The notes beneath the pieces were generated by a model that ran no database searches, was not told where the DNA came from, and was given only the letters and a program-made list of their open reading frames with translations. Of a stretch of DNA of 10,050 nucleotides, positions 1 through 6,128 are shown piece by piece. The DNA is taken from NCBI GenBank assembly GCA_030837395.1, contig JAUPKO010000088.1, positions 1 through 10,050 of the forward strand, read 5' to 3'. A program made the position numbers and the translations under genes. How positions within the stretch are numbered: position 1 is the first letter of the stretch; every line of letters starts with the position of its first letter. This DNA is from Actinomycetota bacterium. GTDB lineage: Bacteria > Actinomycetota > Actinomycetes > S36-B12 > UBA10799.

Positions 1-20
1 AGTGTCTGCGGGGCGTCCGA

Positions 21-96
21 GCGCCCGTAGCTCAATGGATAGAGCAACCGGTTTCTACCCGGGCGGCTGGGGGTTCGAGTCCCTCCGGGCGCGCCA
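21..96 (+). tRNA. tRNA-Arg (anticodon UCU), CCA encoded
   Basis: A complete cloverleaf is visible. The acceptor stem GCGCCCG (21-27) pairs with CGGGCGC (86-92), followed by discriminator G93 and an encoded CCA (94-96). The D arm is GCTC/GAGC. The anticodon stem ACCGG/CCGGG has four good pairs and an A-G mismatch at its outer end. The loop TTTCTAC (52-58) puts U33 at 53 and the anticodon TCT at 54-56, followed by A37. The T arm is GGGGG-TTCGAGT-CCCTC with one G-T pair. The D loop carries an A after GG, matching the arginine identity base A20, and C35 is present. This tRNA reads AGA (and probably AGG), rare codons in a high-GC genome. It lies just beyond the end of galT, which is transcribed towards it. 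Confidence 0.95.
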
Positions 97-100
97 TGAA

Positions 101-140
101 GGGTGATGCTGGCACGCACCCGGCCCGTCGGCCGTCACCC
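101..140. terminator. Possible bidirectional terminator hairpin between tRNA and galT
   Basis: Between the tRNA end and the galT stop lies a GC hairpin: CGGCC (121-125), loop CGTC, GGCCG (130-134). An outer pair, GGGTGA (101-106) with TCACCC (135-140), could extend it. There is no T tract on either strand, so this is not a canonical intrinsic terminator. It is the only structure in this short gap and could serve both the tRNA (plus) and galT (minus). Confidence 0.25.
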
Positions 141-157
141 ACAGGGTCCCCCGGCTG

Positions 158-1231
158 TCACCTCAGGTGTAGCCCGAGGGGCGCCAGGAATTCGCGCCAC
201 TGCGGCACTGAGTCCGCCGCCGGGCCCAGCACGCCACAGTGCTCCAGCCCCGCTGTGAAGTATGCGCCCACCGCTTGTCGGACCGCTGCCTCGGCATCGT
301 CGAACCCGGCCGGAATCGACTCCAGCATCGGCCGGTGGGCGAGCAGGTCGTCGGCGAGTTCCTCGCCCGCCAACGCCGCCGCCAATCGGGGGATGTCTGA
401 CGCCAGCCGACCCGGCAGCACTGCCAACCCCATCACCTCGATCAGACCGATGTTCTCCTTCTTCACGGGGTGAATCTCGGCATGCGGGTGGAAGATGCCG
501 TCGGGGTGCTCGGTGCTGGTGCGGTTGTTGCGCAACACGATGTCGAGTTGGAAGTCGTGTCCGCGCCGCCGCGCGATCGGCGTGATGGTGTTGTGCGGCG
601 TCTCGCCGGTGCGTGCCCGCACCCCCGCACGCGGCACGTCGTACTCTCGCCAGGCCTCCAGCATCGCGAAACCGACCTCACCGAGGGACCACGGGTCCGC
701 ACCCGTCAATCGCAGCACCGTCAGCGGCCACTCCAGCACCTGCCCATGGATGCCGTGCGGACCGGTGAAGTCGGCCACCACCGCCGCCCGTTCGATTGGG
801 AACTCGTAACGTCCCCCTTGGAAGTGGTCGTGCGAGAGGATCGAACCGCCCACGATCGGCAGGTCCGCGTTGGAGCCCACGAAGTACTCAGGAAACTGAC
901 CAACGAACTCCAGCAACCGGGTAAACGTGGCCCGGGTCAGTTGCATTGGGGTGTGGTCGGCGGACAGCACGATGCAGTGCTCGGTGTAGTAGAGGTAGGG
1001 CGAATATTGCAGCAACCACTGCTCGGCGGCGAGTTCCAGTCCAATCAGGCGCAGATTCTGCCGCCCGGGGTGGTCCAGTCGTCCGGCGTAACCCTCGTTC
1101 TGCGGGCACAGCAGGCAGGTCGGATAGCCGTGCGCGGACTGCTGGCCAGCGGCGATGATGTCGCGCGGGTCCTTCTCCGGCTTGGCCAGGTTGATGGTCA
1201 TGTCGAGTTTGCCGTACCGGCTTGGGTTCAC
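158..1231 (-). CDS. galT: GalT type II, C-terminal fragment (catalytic part, 357 aa from GTG)
   Basis: This is the second open part of galT. It carries the conserved blocks TINLAKPEKDP (residues 12-22), CLLCPQNEGYAGR (39-51), QYSPYLYYTEHCIVLS (75-90), SNADLPIVGGSILSHDHFQG (120-139) and IHPVKKENIGLIEVMGL near residue 255. HDHFQ (134-138) is the H-x-H-x-Q motif expected to hold the histidine that forms the uridylyl-enzyme intermediate. The nominal GTG start at 1231 is only five sense codons after the TAG, has no Shine-Dalgarno sequence and falls inside a conserved stretch, so it is a default of the reading frame. Translation from it would require reinitiation after the amber codon. Without the N-terminal 139 residues I would not expect a normal enzyme. 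Confidence 0.75.
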   Translation of the reverse strand: MNPSRYGKLDMTINLAKPEKDPRDIIAAGQQSAHGYPTCLLCPQNEGYAGRLDHPGRQNLRLIGLELAAEQWLLQYSPYLYYTEHCIVLSADHTPMQLTRATFTRLLEFVGQFPEYFVGSNADLPIVGGSILSHDHFQGGRYEFPIERAAVVADFTGPHGIHGQVLEWPLTVLRLTGADPWSLGEVGFAMLEAWREYDVPRAGVRARTGETPHNTITPIARRRGHDFQLDIVLRNNRTSTEHPDGIFHPHAEIHPVKKENIGLIEVMGLAVLPGRLASDIPRLAAALAGEELADDLLAHRPMLESIPAGFDDAEAAVRQAVGAYFTAGLEHCGVLGPAADSVPQWREFLAPLGLHLR

Positions 1232-1246
1232 CCAGGTGGGGTTGCG

Positions 1247-1648
1247 CTAGGAACGCTCGGCATGGATGTAGTTGGAGGCCACGCAGAGCCGGTAGAACCC
1301 ATCGGTAGCCTTGCGCGGATTGGCCTCGTACCGCCGCCAGAATTCACCGGTGATCACCGACGGCGGGGCCATCAGCGCCCCCATGAGGGCGGAGTCGAGC
1401 AGGTCGCGTCGGCCCTGTGAATCGCCGATCCGGCCAGTCGACACGGCCAGGTCCAGCGCGGGCGCCAGCGCCTCATCCGCGCCGCCGACGGGTTCGGTCG
1501 GTCCGGCGTAGGAGCCCGGATCGTCGAGCCGGAGCACCTCCAGCAGGCGATTGACCGCCCACCGCTCGTCATCCACCCCGATCAGTCCGGACCGGATCGC
1601 GTAGCCGATCAGCACCCCCAACGCGGGGCCGGGATCCGCCGCCGACAT
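1247..1648 (-). CDS. galT: GalT type II, N-terminal fragment (133 aa)
   Basis: This is the first open part of the broken galT. It contains the helical N-terminal region of type II GalT: IGYAIRSGLI and DDERWAVNRLLEVL (residues about 14-40), RRDLLDSALMGALMAPPSVI (about 80-99), then FWRRYEANPRKATDGFYRLC and the NYIHAER segment before the stop. It starts at ATG 1648-1646, whose A is also the last base of the galK stop codon. It has no catalytic histidine motif of its own, since that lies in the second half, so the fragment alone should be inactive. The product ends at TAG 1249-1247. Confidence 0.8.
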   Translation of the reverse strand: MSAADPGPALGVLIGYAIRSGLIGVDDERWAVNRLLEVLRLDDPGSYAGPTEPVGGADEALAPALDLAVSTGRIGDSQGRRDLLDSALMGALMAPPSVITGEFWRRYEANPRKATDGFYRLCVASNYIHAERS

Positions 1649-2814
1649 CAGCCGGACGCCCCGTCCAGCAGTTCGCGGGCCCCGTCGTCGCTACCCACCA
1701 CGAAGCAGTCCGCGTGCAGGCCGGTCACGGGGAAATACGCGGCGTCGATGCCCGCGATGACCTCGTCCTCGCGTCCCGGCTCGGCCAGCACCACCGCACA
1801 ACCGCCGAAGCCGGCCCCGGTCATCCGGGCGCCGATCACCCCCGACTGCGCCCACGCGGCCTCGGCCAGCGCGTCGAGTTGCGGGCCGGTCACATCGAAG
1901 TCGTCACGCAAGGACTCATGCGAGGCTCGCATCAGCGCCCCCAACTCGGCGAAGTCACCCGAGCGCAGCGCCGCTGCTGCCGCCACCACCCGCGCCTGCT
2001 CGGTGACGGTGTGCCGAGCCCGACGGAACTCCTGCTCGTTCAGGCGGGAGCGCGCGGCCTCGACCGATGCCAGACTGGCATGCACCAGCACGGTCGTGCC
2101 CATCACCTCGGCTGCCGACTCGACGGCCTGCCGCCGGTCGTTGTAGGCAGAGTCGGCCAGGCTACGCCGGTGGTTGCTGTTGGCGATGATCAGCGACAAC
2201 TGGTCGTGCGGGAACGGCACGTATTCGACGATCAGGTCCGCGCAATCCATCAGCAGCGCGTGCCCAGCACGTCCCCGGGCCACAGCGAGTTGGTCCATGA
2301 TCCCGCAGGACACCCCGATGTAGTCGTTCTCGGTCCGTTGGCCGATCAGCGCAAGGTCGGTGGCCGCCAGGCCGAAGCCGCCGATGGTGTCGAACGCCAC
2401 AGCTGCAGCCAGTTCCAGCGAGGCCGACGACGACAGCCCGGCGCCGTCGGGGATGTCGCCGGCGATCAGGATGTCGAGGCCGTGCTTAAGCGTGTAGCCG
2501 TCCTCGCCCAACACATGCAGCACGCCCAGGACGTACGAGAACCAATCGTGAGCTGGATCGAAGGCCGTGTCCCGCACGTCGGCGGTGACCATGCCCTCCC
2601 GGTCCAGCGATACCCCCCGCAGCGCGGTGTCCGTGCGAGGACGGGCCAACAGCAATGTGCCACGGTCCAACGCGATCGGCATCACGAGCCCGCCGGAGTA
2701 GTCGATGTGGTCACCGATCAGGTTGACCCGACCGGGGGCGAAGAACGTGCGCACCCCGTCACCGGGGCCGAATGCGTCGACAAACGCTGACCTTGTTGCT
2801 CCCAGGTCTCTCAC
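1648..2814 (-). CDS. galK: Galactokinase (GHMP kinase family)
   Basis: GalK phosphorylates galactose with ATP to galactose-1-phosphate in the cytoplasm, the entry step of the Leloir pathway. The 388 aa product has the usual length. Visible motifs: galactokinase signature GRVNLIGDHIDY (28-39) with R29, H36 and D38; the ATP loop PDGAGLSSSAS (122-132); the catalytic Asp in GIMDQ (D174); and the C-terminal glycine motif GARMTGAGFGGCAVVL (328-343). The usual Glu of GEHTDY is Asp here (D35), a variant the family signature allows. The GTG start at 2814 is fixed by the strong ribosome site GGGAGAGG, 8 nt upstream. The stop codon TGA overlaps the galT start by one base, so the two form an operon. A divergent promoter region separates it from the transporter/GH1 operon. 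No other ORF overlaps it credibly. Confidence 0.95.
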   Translation of the reverse strand: MRDLGATRSAFVDAFGPGDGVRTFFAPGRVNLIGDHIDYSGGLVMPIALDRGTLLLARPRTDTALRGVSLDREGMVTADVRDTAFDPAHDWFSYVLGVLHVLGEDGYTLKHGLDILIAGDIPDGAGLSSSASLELAAAVAFDTIGGFGLAATDLALIGQRTENDYIGVSCGIMDQLAVARGRAGHALLMDCADLIVEYVPFPHDQLSLIIANSNHRRSLADSAYNDRRQAVESAAEVMGTTVLVHASLASVEAARSRLNEQEFRRARHTVTEQARVVAAAAALRSGDFAELGALMRASHESLRDDFDVTGPQLDALAEAAWAQSGVIGARMTGAGFGGCAVVLAEPGREDEVIAGIDAAYFPVTGLHADCFVVGSDDGARELLDGASG

Positions 2815-2822
2815 GTGGACAA

Positions 2823-2830
2823 CCTCTCCC
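2823..2830 (-). promoter_or_regulatory. Ribosome binding site of galK
   Basis: On the minus strand GGGAGAGG lies 8 nt before GTG 2814. It supports the GTG start, for which no in-frame ATG is available nearby. Confidence 0.7.
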
Positions 2831-2864
2831 GACCGCCTGGGGCCGAATTCCTAGGGCATTGCGC

Positions 2865-2889
2865 TTGATCACCATGCATACCTGGTCAA
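2865..2889. promoter_or_regulatory. Inverted repeat, candidate operator of the divergent gal operons
   Basis: TTGATCA (2865-2871) and TGGTCAA (2883-2889) form an inverted repeat with 7-bp arms, one mismatch and an 11-bp spacer whose core is ATGCAT. It lies between galK and the transporter gene, 3 bp upstream of the -35-like hexamer of the plus-strand promoter. On the minus strand its right arm reads TTGACCA, similar to a -35 box for galK. A regulator bound here could control both operons. No regulator gene is in the window, so its identity is unknown. Confidence 0.35.
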
Positions 2890-2892
2890 TGT

Positions 2893-2921
2893 TTGCCACG
2901 CTATTCGACAGCCGAGATAAG
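2893..2921 (+). promoter_or_regulatory. Candidate sigma70-type promoter of the MFS-GH1 operon
   Basis: TTGCCA (2893-2898) and GATAAG (2916-2921) are separated by 17 bp, giving matches of 5/6 and 4/6 to the housekeeping consensus. The segment is AT-richer than its surroundings. The predicted transcription start near 2928 leaves a leader of about 38 nt. I saw no equally good minus-strand -10 box for galK. Confidence 0.4.
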
Positions 2922-2965
2922 TCCGTGATTTTACTGCGGACCAGGGCATTCGACGGGAGCGCACC

Positions 2966-4270
2966 ATGGCACAGACCACCACGACGGGTCCGCTGGACCC
3001 ACTCGCCGAACCCACCAGGCGCGTCGGCGCCGGCTTCATCGCGATCTTGGCGCTGACAAACCTGGGCATTTGGACGGCCTTCTTCACTCCGATCCAGTTC
3101 CTGTTGCCGCTCCAGGTGGAGGCGATCGTCGGCAATGACGGCAAGGAGTCCAGCCTGGGTATCGTTGTGGCGGTCGGGGCGCTGGTGTCGCTCATCGCCA
3201 GTCCCATCGCCGGCGCCCTGAGCGACCGTACCTCGTCGCGGCTTGGGCGTCGGCGGCCCTGGGTCCTCTGGCCCACGGTGGCCGCGGTGGCCGTGCTGCT
3301 GGTCATGGGCGGCGTGACCGCCATTGGCGGTCTGGTGCTCGGGTGGGCGCTGGCCCAACTCACGCTCAACGCCTCCTACGCAGCGGTGACGGCGATCCTG
3401 CCGGACCAGGTGCCGGTCGGCCAACGAGGCACGGTGTCCGCAGTCGTGGGCGCGTGCCAACCGCTGGGCGTCATCCTGGGTTCGGTGATCGCCACAGCGA
3501 TCCCGGGTGACAACAACTCCGCCACCGGGCAGAGCACGCGCTACATGGTCGTCGCCGTGGTCACCCTGCTCACCGCAGCACTCTTCGTGTTCGGCATGAA
3601 GGGTGACGCACAACTCGACAAGTCCCGCATCGAGCCGCTGAAGATGGGCGAGTTCATCAAGGGCTTCTGGGTGAGCCCCAAGGAGCACCCCGACTTCGCC
3701 TGGGTGTGGATCACCCGCTTCCTGGTGATCCTGGGCACGGCCTTCGTCACTTCATACCTGCTGTACTTCACCAGGGACGTACTGGGCAAATCCCCCGATG
3801 AGGCCGGCGATACCGTGGCCGGGATCCTGCAGTTCTACATCATCGCGCTGTTGGTGTTCGCCCTCATCACTGGTCCGATCTCGGACAAGGTCGGGCGGAT
3901 CAAAATCTTCGTCATCATCGCCTCGATCACCTGCGCCGTCTCGATGCTGATTCTGGCGTTCGCCCGCACCGAGGGGGTGGCCACCATCGCCGCGATCATC
4001 ATGGGGGCGGGGTTCGGGGCCTACACCGCGGTGGACCTCGCACTGATATCGCGGGTGTTGCCCAACGCTGAGGATCGCGCCCGCGACCTCGGCGTCATCA
4101 ACATCGCCAACGCCCTTCCGCAGGTGCTGGCCCCGTTGATCGCCAGCGTGCTGATCACCTCGCTGAAGACGGACACCTACTTCGTCGCCTACCAAGTCCT
4201 CTACCTCACCGCCGCCGTCGTGACCATTCTGGGCGCCGTGCTGGTCGTGAAGATCAAGAGCGTGCCATGA
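2966..4270 (+). CDS. MFS sugar transporter (glycoside/H+ or Na+ symporter-like)
   Basis: This 434 aa polytopic membrane protein of the major facilitator superfamily shows about twelve hydrophobic segments. After a short polar N-terminus, the cytoplasmic loop between helices 2 and 3 carries a motif A variant, GALSDRTSSRLGRRRPW (83-99). This arginine-rich RLGRRRPW form is typical of sucrose (SUT) and GPH-like glycoside symporters. The second half repeats motif A as GPISDKVGRIK (303-313). A central polar loop (about 212-245) joins the halves. It starts at ATG 2966 with GGGAG 6 nt upstream, and its stop overlaps the GH1 start by 4 bp (ATGA), so the pair is translationally coupled. It probably imports the glycoside that the GH1 enzyme cleaves. 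From the divergent galK-galT, a beta-galactoside such as lactose is a reasonable guess, but cellobiose or another sugar cannot be excluded. Confidence 0.85.
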   Translation: MAQTTTTGPLDPLAEPTRRVGAGFIAILALTNLGIWTAFFTPIQFLLPLQVEAIVGNDGKESSLGIVVAVGALVSLIASPIAGALSDRTSSRLGRRRPWVLWPTVAAVAVLLVMGGVTAIGGLVLGWALAQLTLNASYAAVTAILPDQVPVGQRGTVSAVVGACQPLGVILGSVIATAIPGDNNSATGQSTRYMVVAVVTLLTAALFVFGMKGDAQLDKSRIEPLKMGEFIKGFWVSPKEHPDFAWVWITRFLVILGTAFVTSYLLYFTRDVLGKSPDEAGDTVAGILQFYIIALLVFALITGPISDKVGRIKIFVIIASITCAVSMLILAFARTEGVATIAAIIMGAGFGAYTAVDLALISRVLPNAEDRARDLGVINIANALPQVLAPLIASVLITSLKTDTYFVAYQVLYLTAAVVTILGAVLVVKIKSVP

Positions 4271-5625
4271 GACTGAGCGATTTCGGCCCGGACTTCACCT
4301 GGGGTGTGGCCACAGCCGCCTACCAGATCGAGGGGTCACCGGATGCCGACGGCAAAGGCCCGTCGATCTGGGACACCTTCACCCACAAGCGCGACTGGCG
4401 GGGCAAGACCCCCGTACAGGACGGCACGACGGGCGATGTCGCCACCGATTCCTACCGGCGGTACCCCCAGGACGTCGAGCTGATCAAGTCCCTGGGATTT
4501 GACGCCTATCGGTTCTCGGTGGCCTGGTCCCGGATTCAGCCGACCGGTTCGGGCAAAGTCAACCAGGCGGGCCTGGACTATTACCGGCGCCTGGTCGACA
4601 CCTGCCTGGAGAACGGCGTCGAGCCGTGGTTGACCCTGTTCCACTGGGACCTGCCACAGGGACTGCAGGACACCGGCGGCTGGACCAACCGCGAAACCGC
4701 CCACCGCTTCGTGGACTACACCGAGATCATGGCCGAGGCCCTCGGCGACCGGGTCGAGCATTGGATGCTCTTCAACGAACCCCTCAACATCGTGATCTCC
4801 GGCCATTTGGTGGGCGCATTCGCACCCGGCAAGCGCTCCTTCCCGGCCTACTTCGCCTCGCTGCACCACGTCAATCTCGCCACCGGCTGGGGTTCACGGG
4901 CATTGCGCGCCGCGCTGCCCGACGCCGACATCGGCACCACCCAGTACCTCACCCCGCCGATCGGCAAGGGCCCGGGACCCTTGGGTGACCTCGCGGCCAG
5001 AAGCGCCGACGCGATCCTCAACCGTGCGTTCGTGGAGCCGATCATCGGGATGGGCTACCCGTGGGAGGAGGCCGGCATCCTCAAGGGTGTCAAGGCCTAC
5101 ATGCGCGACGGCGACGTCGAGGAGATGACCGCCGACCTGGACTTCCTGGGCATCCAGTACTACACCCGACTGCAGGCCCCGTTCCTGCCGATTCCCGGGC
5201 TCTGGACCGTGCCGCAGTTCGGCGGCGGCGCTGGTGGCGCGGAGACGACCTCCCTGGGCTGGGAGATCATGCCCGAGGGCCTGGGCATGGTCATCGACGC
5301 CATGCACGCTTACGGCAAGTTCCCGCGGCTGGTCGTCACCGAGGGTGGGGCGTCCTTCGACGACACGGTGGTGGACGGGCGCGTGCACGATCCGCGCCGT
5401 ATCGCCTACTACGAGGACCACATCGCACAGGTCGCCGCGGCCCGCCTCCGGGGTATTCCCGTGGACGGATACTTCGCCTGGAGCCTGCTGGACAACTTCG
5501 AGTGGGCCCTCGGGCTGGTGCCGCGATTCGGCCTGGTCTACACCGACTACCCCACCCAGGACCGCATCATCAAGGACTCCGGGTACTGGTTCGCCGAGCA
5601 GTTGGGCGGCACCGCGAGGCCGTGA
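4267..5625 (+). CDS. Glycoside hydrolase family 1 beta-glycosidase (beta-glucosidase/beta-galactosidase)
   Basis: GH1 enzymes hydrolyse beta-linked glucosides, galactosides and related sugars with retention of configuration. The 452 aa length is typical. The N-terminal signature FTWGVATAAYQIEG covers residues 10-23. Expected glycone-site residues are present: Q20, H126 (FHWDLP), N170, E412 and W413 (SLLDNFEWA). The acid/base is E171 in FNEP and the nucleophile is E359 in VTEGGASF, where most family members have TENG. There is no signal peptide, so it acts in the cytoplasm on imported substrate. It starts at ATG 4267 inside the transporter's last codons and has no strong own ribosome site, consistent with coupling. 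Sequence alone does not settle glucoside versus galactoside; the divergent galK-galT favours beta-galactosidase activity. The TGA stop sits in a hairpin shared with the convergent gene. Confidence 0.93.
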   Translation: MRLSDFGPDFTWGVATAAYQIEGSPDADGKGPSIWDTFTHKRDWRGKTPVQDGTTGDVATDSYRRYPQDVELIKSLGFDAYRFSVAWSRIQPTGSGKVNQAGLDYYRRLVDTCLENGVEPWLTLFHWDLPQGLQDTGGWTNRETAHRFVDYTEIMAEALGDRVEHWMLFNEPLNIVISGHLVGAFAPGKRSFPAYFASLHHVNLATGWGSRALRAALPDADIGTTQYLTPPIGKGPGPLGDLAARSADAILNRAFVEPIIGMGYPWEEAGILKGVKAYMRDGDVEEMTADLDFLGIQYYTRLQAPFLPIPGLWTVPQFGGGAGGAETTSLGWEIMPEGLGMVIDAMHAYGKFPRLVVTEGGASFDDTVVDGRVHDPRRIAYYEDHIAQVAAARLRGIPVDGYFAWSLLDNFEWALGLVPRFGLVYTDYPTQDRIIKDSGYWFAEQLGGTARP

Positions 5626-5643
5626 CGGTCCCCGGCACCGTCA
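5623..5643. terminator. Hairpin spanning both convergent stop codons
   Basis: TGACGGT (5623-5629), loop CCCCGGC, ACCGTCA (5637-5643): a perfect 7-bp stem. The GH1 stop TGA (5623-5625) opens the left arm, and the stop of the minus-strand gene (TGA read from 5643-5641) opens the right arm on its own strand. The structure is symmetrical for both transcripts. There is no T tract, so it may be a weak bidirectional terminator or a 3'-end stabilising hairpin. Confidence 0.45.
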
Positions 5644-6090
5644 GGGCTTCTCCTTGACGGGAAGGTCCACGACCTTGCAGGGGATGTAGGTCTTCTCGGA
5701 CAGGTGGTAGCTGGCACAGGTGCGGTGGTAGCCGTCTGCGATGGTCAGCGGGTAGTCGTGCAGGACATCGCCGCGCACGATCAGCACCGGCGACAGCGGA
5801 GTGCCCAAGATGATCTTGCGCAGATCGGTCTTGACGCTCGTGTCGTCCAGCGGCAGCAGGTCAAGTCGGGCCGCCCGCAGCAAGTCGTTCGCGCGATAGT
5901 GCACCACGGGAGCCTTCTCCAGGGCGTCGACCAGGAACTTCACCGTGTCGTCGTCGGCGATGAGTCCGAGGTAGTTGCCGGCCGCCGGGTAGTCGTGCTT
6001 GGCTGGTTCGTCCCGCCACAGCACCTCTGTGGGCAAGTCCGCGCCCTCCGGGGTCTCGGCAGTCACGCCTGAACTCTCGTCCTTAGCCAT
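5641..6090 (-). CDS. Small conserved hypothetical protein, ParB/sulfiredoxin-like fold suspected
   Basis: The 149 aa soluble protein has no signal peptide or membrane segment. The first 20 or so residues are polar and probably disordered. The core begins at WRDEPAKHDYPAA. The C-terminal half holds LSPVLIVRGD, then LTIADGYHRTCASYHLSEKT and YIPCKVVDL. This layout (a strand that sets a preferred value, a DGxHR turn, a helix, then a strand with IPC) resembles the core of ParB-N/sulfiredoxin-like domains, where a GERR or DGHHR motif binds nucleotide. I infer the fold only, not an activity. The start ATG 6090 is preferred over ATG 6102 because GGAGG (6100-6096) lies 5 nt before it. It lies about 40 nt downstream of the MFS exporter on the same strand and may share its transcript. 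I do not recognise a named family. Confidence 0.7.
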   Translation of the reverse strand: MAKDESSGVTAETPEGADLPTEVLWRDEPAKHDYPAAGNYLGLIADDDTVKFLVDALEKAPVVHYRANDLLRAARLDLLPLDDTSVKTDLRKIILGTPLSPVLIVRGDVLHDYPLTIADGYHRTCASYHLSEKTYIPCKVVDLPVKEKP

Positions 6091-6095
6091 TGCGG

Positions 6096-6100
6096 CCTCC
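6096..6100 (-). promoter_or_regulatory. Ribosome binding site deciding the start at 6090
   Basis: GGAGG on the minus strand is 5 nt before ATG 6090. An in-frame ATG at 6102 overlaps this site and has only GAGG 3 nt upstream, so the shorter start is better supported. Confidence 0.6.
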
Positions 6101-6128
6101 ATTGTCCTCGGTGAACGTCCAGTGCAAC

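Larger units (their letters stand above)
158..1648 (-). pseudogene. galT: galT type II, interrupted by one in-frame amber codon
   Basis: GalT transfers UMP from UDP-glucose to galactose-1-phosphate in the Leloir pathway. The locus codes for a type II (Firmicutes/Actinobacteria) GalT. Read from ATG 1648 it gives 133 residues ending in NYIHAERS, then TAG (1249-1247), then, in the same frame, RNPTWVNPSRYGKLDMTINL and the rest of the protein to TGA at 158-160. Total length counting the TAG position is about 496 codons, normal for this family (roughly 490). From memory of the family, the segment NYIR-x-RIAKN-xx-W aligns straight through the stop, so nothing is missing except one residue. No frameshift is needed. 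galT follows galK with a TGATG overlap, so the two were translationally coupled. Nonsense mutation, sequencing error or readthrough are all possible. Apart from the TAG I see no other damage, so any decay would be recent. Confidence 0.8.

Noticed and set aside
52..58. The neighbouring tRNA as an amber suppressor, since its loop contains CTA
   Set aside because: CTA lies at 55-57, one base off. With a 7-nt loop and U33 at 53 the anticodon is TCT; shifting the stem to place CTA at 34-36 breaks the pairing. It is an ordinary tRNA-Arg.
1229..1250. Frameshift as the cause of the galT split
   Set aside because: The last base of the TAG and the nominal GTG start are separated by a whole number of codons in the same frame, and the intervening codons encode family-like residues.
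470..1420. Long plus-strand ORF of 316 aa opposite galT
   Set aside because: Composition is that of an antisense shadow in high-GC DNA, with no recognisable domain; the opposite strand has clear GalT motifs.
1714..2790. Plus-strand ORF of 358 aa opposite galK
   Set aside because: Mirror of the galK reading frame; rich in Arg, His, Gly and Val, with no domain and no ribosome site.
2759..3688. Minus-strand ORF of 309 aa across the divergent promoter and the transporter gene
   Set aside because: Arg/His/Gly-rich shadow of the MFS transporter, covering a region with promoter features.
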